NCBI RefSeq assembly: GCF_965363235.1
Contig: NC_134843.1
Coordinates: 93,157,795-93,221,794 of the forward strand
Length of the DNA: 64,000 bases
Direction of reading: 5' to 3'
DNA from: Mytilus galloprovincialis
Taxonomy: Eukaryota > Mollusca > Bivalvia > Mytilida > Mytilidae
This document shows, piece after piece, positions 58,435-64,000 of this stretch. A program made the translations under genes and the position numbers. The stretch's first letter is position 1. The number at the start of each line of letters is the position of its first letter. Under the pieces are notes generated by a model. It ran no database searches. It worked only from the letters and a program-made list of their open reading frames with translations, and was not told the DNA's origin.

Positions 58435-58530
58435 ATAGTAAACACATAACAATGGCGGCCGCGAAGACAAAATTTTACAAAATCGGATCCGATTCCGGAA
58501 GCGGATAAGGGTAATTCCGGGTTTGACGAT
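58435..58530. promoter_or_regulatory. Candidate CpG-rich promoter or enhancer
   Basis: Within 80 bp are ACAATGGCGGCCGCG (YY1-like AATGGCGGC), TCGGATCCGATTCCGG, CCGGAAGCGG (ETS-like) and AATTCCGGGTT. CpG is much denser than around it. These motifs often mark start sites of housekeeping genes. No exon could be tied to it, on either strand. Confidence 0.3.
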
Positions 58531-59045
58531 CATTTACAAAATAAATCCAAGCAGGTGAAAAAATACATCTATGCATGGTAAATGAATATAAAAACTAGTA
58601 TTGTAAACCAAAAGATATATGTAAAAGAAAGAAAAAGCAGAAAAATATTTTATTCAGAAACTAAAAATTACTTTTTGATAAATTTTAATTTAAAAATCCA
58701 ATACAACGTGACAGCTGGGAACAGTATATCTAACAATATACATGTTCATGGTCACAGTCTAAATTTTCTTTATAAATGATAAATGATGATAATGCATGTG
58801 AGATGTTTTTAAAGTGTAAACATATTACTGCAATTTCGAGGGGTTATTTGTTTTTTTCTCAATTTTGAAGGGTCAATTAAAGTAGCTGAAAGTTTCATTC
58901 TTTATTTTCACAAATAATGCAACTATATTGTATATACCTTAATGTAAGTAAATCATATGATATATAGATGGCATTCTTTGGGCCACTCAACCCCCTCCTG
59001 TTTGATAACTTGGAAACGGTCGAGCTCCCCACCCCTAAACCATAT

Positions 59046-59231
59046 CAGGGGCAGATCCAGGATTTTAGGTTAGGAGGGGCGCAAACTTAAATTTTCGCCT
59101 AGCAGAGCGAGGCTAAAAAACAATTTAGGTAAAATTATCGGAATTTTCTTTATTAAGCTGAGAACAACCCATGCTTTGCAAATTTAAGGGGGTGCAAGCA
59201 CGCAACCCTCCCCCGTCTGAATCCGCCCATG
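59046..59231. mobile_element. hAT-type MITE, 186 bp
   Basis: Start CAGGGGCAGATCCAGGATTT and end complement CATGGGCGGATTCAGACG are imperfect inverted copies. CATAT lies on both sides. Its removal with 5 bp restores a 121-bp repeat spacing. The GGCGGATYCAG terminus is widespread in hAT-type MITEs. Confidence 0.7.
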
Positions 59232-59789
59232 CATATATTCAAGTATAGGACAATATAATAAATAGAAAATGAAATATAGGGGGAGTCCCTGGAGTTACCT
59301 CACCCCTTCCTGTTTGAGAACTTGGAAACCGTCGAGATCCACACCCCTTAATCATATATATTCATGTTTGTAACAATATGAAAAATCAAATGAAATATAG
59401 GAAGAGTCGCTAGGGGTCACCCCACCCCTCCTGTTTTAGAATTTAAAAATGGTTGAGATCCCCATCCCTAAACCATATATATTCATGTATGGGACAATAT
59501 AACAAATCAGATGAAAGATAGGGGGAGTCCCTGAGGTCACTGTTCACCCTCTTGTTTGAGAACTTGGAAATGGTCAAGATCCTTACCCCTAAACCATATA
59601 TACTAATGTATGGGACAATATAACAAATCAAATGAAATATAAGGGAAGTCCCTGTGGTCATCCCAACCCTCCTGTTTGAGAACTTGGAAACCAATGAGAT
59701 CCCCACTCCTAAACCATATATATTCATGTATGGGACAATATAACAAATAAAATTAAATGTAGGGGAAGTCCCTAGGGTCACCCTACCCC

Positions 59790-59931
59790 CAGTGGCGGAT
59801 CCAGAAATTTTCATAAGTGGGGCCAACTGTCTGACCTAAGAGGGGTCCGCTCCAGTGATTCCCTATATAAGCAACCAAATTTTTTCCCAAAAAGGGGGGG
59901 GGGGCCGGGCCCCTGCCCCCTAAATCCTCTG
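59790..59931. mobile_element. hAT-type MITE, 142 bp, 8-bp duplication
   Basis: Starts CAGTGGCGGATCCAGAAATT and ends TAAATCCTCTG. CCTACCCC occurs directly on both sides (59782-59789, 59932-59939). Its removal with 8 bp restores the 121-bp repeat spacing. Contains a G-run and C-rich stretch near its right end. Confidence 0.85.
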
Positions 59932-60039
59932 CCTACCCCTACCTGTTTGAGAACTTAAAAACCGTTCAGATCCCCACCCCTAAATTATATATATTCATAT
60001 GTATGGGACAAAATAACAAATCATTTACATTTACTATGG

Positions 60040-61430
60040 GCAAGTCAGTCAGACCTCATCTTTGATCCCTGTTGTAGTGAACATTTGTCTGATTCGTGTC
60101 TCATAACTTTTGTACTATAGAACACAAACTCAGTTTTCTTTCCAGGGAAACCAGTCCATTCATACTACGTCAAATTGAACGTCTAGCAGTCAAATAAAAC
60201 CAAGGTTAACTACCAAGTAGAACAACTGCAATCATTGGGAACTTGTACCACTGCAGACTTACCATAAAAAATATACATTGATATATGCATTGCTTTTGAA
60301 ACCTTGATAACATATAAATTATTTGCCTTAATAAATAAATCATTAGATAAACATGAATGTACTATATATGAATGTTTAATGTTGAGGCAACATTGCCACA
60401 GTTTTCATAATTACGGTTGCCTTGGTTTTTGGTTAACTGCCTTCAGCGCTTACAGCGCTTTGATTTATACATGTTATATATGTCCTTTGTCAGGTTAATA
60501 TTCTTCCAAGAAAAATAGATGTTTTGATTATACATGTTTATTGTTCTAAATTGTGCTAATAATATGTCAATTTACAATCTAAAGGACTGCATGGACTGTG
60601 AGGATTATTTTTTCTTAATGTCACTGCATTAGTTGAAAATCCATTGTTTACACAGTTGGTAACTTACTACATCATTTTGGTGTAGTCTTTACGATGAGGT
60701 AAAATAAAGAGTCAAATTATCTTATTGTAATAGCTTCATGTAACTGAACCAATATGGTTAATTGACAGAAAACACAAGTCAAATTATCTTATTGTAATAG
60801 CTACATGTAACTGAACCAATATGGTTAATTGACAGAAAACACAGTTCATAGTAGTCCTTCACACCACCTATAAAACCTTATCCATTTCTTTTTGTCATCT
60901 GTAAATTCTGTAAATTATTGCGTGCATTTATTATTGCGTTTTTGTCATTTTAGACTTAAATGAGATTTTAATTTTTATGATTTTGAAGAAAAATCCTGTT
61001 AAATTCATATAAATATTTCAAAATGCAAGTTAAAATTAGTTTGTTTACAACTCAGATGCATTCTTCGCAATAATAAAAACCTTGCAATTATTTCTGAATT
61101 TACAGTGTACAAATGTAGCTAAGATTTTAGATATCAATTATTAAATGATCATGCTATCATGGCTATAGACTTCTCTAACATTGACCTATGTTGCCCAAAA
61201 TAGAGGGACACAATTCCCATCTGCCTTTCCTCTGAGCTCTTCTGACCTACCTATGTGCCCCTCTCCCTTTATAGTCCCTGATGTAAGCTGAATACCTTTT
61301 CTACTGTCAAAAGCTTTCTACAAACCATAAATAAAATCTGATAATAGTTCTTGGAAAATCAGTCATTTTCTTTAAAGGGGGGCACTAGCTACAAGATATA
61401 TAAAAAATCTAAAGTTTGATTTTTGTCGAG
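60040..61430. other. No gene seen; one 67-bp duplication
   Basis: Positions 60711-60777 and 60778-60843 are tandem copies ('gtcaaattatcttattgtaa'). A possible acceptor (ttttctttccag, ends about 60146) has no partner donor with an open frame, so I do not call an exon. Confidence 0.5.
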
Positions 61431-62460
61431 CCTTCGACTTTAGTTGAAAAAGCGAGACTAAGCGATCCTACATTCCGTCGTCGTCGTCGTGGCGGTGTCC
61501 ACAAATATTCACTCTGTGGTTAAAGTTTTTGAAATTTTAATAACTTTCTTAAACTATGCTGAATTTCTACCAAACTTTGACAGCAGCTTGTTTATGATCA
61601 TAAGAAGGTATCCAGAAGTAAATTTTGTAAAAATAAAATTCCATTTTTTCCGTATTTTACTAATAAATGGACTTAGTTTTTCTGCGAGGAAACATTACAT
61701 TCACTTTGTGGTTAAAGTTTTTAAAATTTTAATAACTTTCATAAACTATCCTTGATTTGTACCAAACTTGGACAGAAGCTTGTTTATGATCATAAGATAG
61801 TATCAAGAAGAAAATTTTGTAAAAATAAATTTCCACTTTTCCGTATTTTACTTATAAATGGACTTAGTTTTTCTGCGAGGAAACATTACATTCACTCTGT
61901 GGTTAAAGTTTTTAAAATTTTAATAACTTTCATAAACTATCCTTGATTTGTACCAAACTTGGACAGAAGCTTGTTTATGATCATAAGATAGTATCAAGAA
62001 GAAAATTTTGTAAAAATAAATTTCCACTTTTCCGTATTTTACTTATAAATGGACTTAGTTTTTTTGCCAGAAACAAAACATTCACTCTGTGGTTTAAGTT
62101 TTTAAAATTTTTATAATGTTCTTAAACTATCCTGGATTTCTACCAAACTTAGACAAAAGCTTATTGTTTCTGATCATAAGATATTATTCAGAAGTAAATT
62201 TTGTAAAAAAAAAATCACTTTTTCCGTATTTTACTTATAAATGGACTTAGTTTTTCTTCCAGTTAACATTACATACAGTCTGCAGTTAAAGTTTATAAAA
62301 CATTTATTAGATTCATAAACTATCCTGGATTTTTTACCAAACTTGGAAGCTTCTTTCAATCAAAAGACAATATCGAGAGGGAAATTTTTATTGATGTTTT
62401 TCCTCATTTTTGTTGAGTCTGCGATTAACAGCAAAAGTAGGCGAGACACTGGGTTCCGTG
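61431..62460 (+). repeat. Bivalve repeat with a 191-bp array, about 4.5 copies
   Basis: Begins 'cgagccttcgactttagttg' and GTCGTCGTCGTCGTGG, ends 'aggcgagacactgggttccg'. Units contain 'tcactctgtggttaaagttt' at 61509, 61701, 61892 and 62082, about 191 bp apart, with a diverged one near 62275. The two overlapping open frames near 61489-61946 follow the array and are not genes. Confidence 0.8.
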
Positions 62461-63244
62461 GAACCCTTACGAATTTTTTTTCTGTTCAATCAATAATGAA
62501 AGTGAAATAGTGAAATAACAATTCGCTTTTTGCAGCCAAAAAGATTCAATTTTGTCAAATTACGCTAAGAAACATTGATAATTAGTAATTCACTTGCAAG
62601 TGAATGAGTCGACCTCTTTAAATTCGTATTCATTTGAACTTCAATTTAACCCCTGGCTAGAGATTAACAACGCATGCATTGTACGTGTACTGGTTATTTA
62701 AAGAAAAAGAATGTCAACAATGAAAGTGAATCTACGGTAAATCATTTGATTACTAATTCGATGCACATAAAATCATTCTTATACGGTTAAAAACAATGAG
62801 AAACATCTATTTTTAATCTATAAAATAAAATCAAACAGACCTATAAAAATCCAATTGCACATATTGGTTTAATCTATTCATAACTTTATTTATGTTTACA
62901 TCGCTTATATGGTCGTCTGAGGTCATATCGATAGGTAATTAGATGGCGTCTGGACTAAAATACACACGAAACGAACCTATATATTATCTACCCCATGCTC
63001 TGTAAACTGTTTATTTTAGACTTTTGATCGTTTGGATAAATGTTTTACATTGTTATAAATCAAATATGAGAATTTGAGTCAAATCGGTGACCATGAATTT
63101 GACAGCTAGTGCCCCTTTAATTAATTTTAACTTTTATCTATTATCATGATCAGGCTTAATGTAATTATTTTCAGTTCACTAAAAAATAAACAAAAATAAT
63201 GAACTCCTACATGTAGGTAAATTCAATAAGAGAAGGTTCATACA

Positions 63245-63415
63245 AACTGACAAAAACATTATCAACCAAGTATACATGTGAAAAAACAACTGTCAAAGTC
63301 CTGACTTGGTACAGACATTTCCCGAGGTAAATAGGGGGTAAAATCTGGTTTCATAGCTAGCTAAACCTCCCACTTGTATGGTTGTTGTTTACAGTTCCAT
63401 TATACTATTTGAATT
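63245..63415 (+). repeat. Interspersed repeat, 'CCTGACTTGGTACAGGC' family, copy 4
   Basis: 'aaacaactgtcaaagtcctg', 'acttggtacagacatttccc' and 'tagctagctaaacctcccac' match copies at 8020, 11905 and the split copy at 12710/19087. Confidence 0.6.
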
Positions 63416-63916
63416 TGAACTTAAACTGTAAATAATAAATCTTATTGTTTCTGAATTTATTGATATGAAAACCCTGCCTTTCTGTGAATGTTTGTAAACA
63501 GATCAGGTTTACAAATATTCTTAAAAAAAAACTTCATTAAGATTATATTAATAGATATATATGAGAATAGCGTTATTTAATCTGTGTAATAAAAATTGTG
63601 ACATCTGTTCATGGTTTAGACGATTTTTATCTGTGAAATCACCTTTACTTTGTCTCTATTTTGCAGGTGTTAATTAGAACTTACTTCACATTTGATAACT
63701 TTTAGAAAGTGTTAATATAGATTTATTACACAGTTTGTTAAAGAGTACTTTTTGAGCCAACACAAATTTTAGGACGAGACAAATCATATAAATGTTCAAA
63801 TGAAAAATAGATGTCTGTTTAGATTTCATTTGTTCAAGAAGTTGGTTTTGTTTAAAGATTTTATGAATTACTGAAGTTACAAAATGTTTATGAAGTTTAC
63901 AAACTTTTTCTTGAAG

Positions 63917-64000
63917 GAGAAGCCTATTTTTGTACGGACACCACAGTCAGAAAACAAATCGCTGAAGAGAAAGATCTTATCATCAGAATCACCCCCACAT
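63917..64000 (+). CDS. Coding exon of the unidentified gene (runs off window)
   Basis: After a pyrimidine-rich 'actttttcttgaag' (AG at 63915-63916) the sequence is open to the window end: EKPIFVRTPQSENK, then SLKRKILSSESPPH. It is phase 0, the same phase as the donor at 50020, so the two could be joined. The composition (basic, Ser/Pro, codon-like third positions) contrasts with the noncoding DNA before it. An acceptor three bases later is also possible. I do not recognise the protein. Confidence 0.5.

Larger units (their letters stand above)
58960..60030. repeat. ~121-bp tandem repeat, six copies, with two MITE insertions
   Basis: 'tgtttgagaacttggaaac' recurs at 58999, 59311, 59432, 59553, 59673 and 59944. 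Four spacings would be 120-121 bp once the MITEs at 59046-59231 and 59790-59931 plus their duplications are subtracted. Each unit includes 'cccacccctaaaccatatat' and 'gggacaatataacaaatca'. The 127-codon minus-strand open frame is a by-product of the repeat. Confidence 0.88.

Noticed and set aside
59443-59826. 127-codon minus-strand open frame
   Set aside because: By-product of the 121-bp tandem array; residues repeat with the array and part of it reads through a MITE.
60135-60200. Possible internal exon after 'ttttctttccag'
   Set aside because: In the phase needed to join the exon at 50020 it stops after ten codons, and there is no good donor.
61489-61946. Two overlapping open frames with similar C-terminal sequence
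   Set aside because: They follow the 191-bp array of a known repeat type, hence the shared peptide.

Overview
The window reads as nuclear DNA of a marine bivalve, most likely a mussel (Mytilus or a close relative). The evidence is its AT-rich composition, intron-type splice signals, and many interspersed repeat families that I recognise from mussel genomes. Examples are the 'gccaatgagacaactct' repeat, the 'gggacgaaagatacc' tail and the 'ctgacttggtacaggc' repeat. The species call rests on memory of those repeats, not on a search. I saw no bacterial operon, rRNA or tRNA gene.

Host genes are sparse. On the plus strand, a single-exon coding region (5310-6863) encodes a secreted or membrane leucine-rich-repeat protein with a Toll-like-receptor-type ectodomain but no TIR domain. 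On the minus strand, 24988-26355 is the terminal exon of a seven-finger C2H2 zinc-finger protein with a repetitive acidic C-terminus. A third gene is inferred on the plus strand: a promoter and 5' leader near 31.3-31.5 kb, a second exon at 49858-50020 that carries the start codon, and a coding exon that begins about 63917 and runs off the window. The intervals between these exons would be large introns filled with repeats.

The rest is mobile DNA, often nested. 0-3 kb: a LINE 3' end, interspersed repeats, a 47-bp array and a Penelope-like fragment. 8.2-10.1 kb: two opposite copies of a TTAA-flanked inverted-repeat element, one carrying a 102-bp palindromic MITE. 12.9-19.1 kb: a Ty3/Gypsy-type LTR element on the minus strand with near-identical LTRs and integrase upstream of reverse transcriptase, the order of the Gmr1 clade. 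It sits inside an older repeat. 20-22 kb: a LINE fragment and two PIF/Harbinger-type MITEs. 28.5-32.8 kb: three inverted-repeat DNA elements, one inside another. 33.8-40 kb: a 168-bp array and a long mussel repeat split by a Penelope-like element with a long open RT frame. 40-48.4 kb: tandem arrays, a multi-level nest of elements and a cluster of palindromes. 50.1-57.1 kb: about 95 copies of a 66-bp satellite with higher-order structure, split exactly by a 743-bp Helitron. 58.9-62.4 kb: 121-bp and 191-bp arrays, the first carrying two hAT-type MITEs.

The genes show no shared pathway. The strongest 'second look' items are the Gmr1-type element with a SCAN-like gag, the Helitron-split higher-order satellite inside a probable intron, the TIR-less Toll-like receptor, the 102-bp palindrome and the nests of inverted-repeat elements whose target-site duplications can be read directly.
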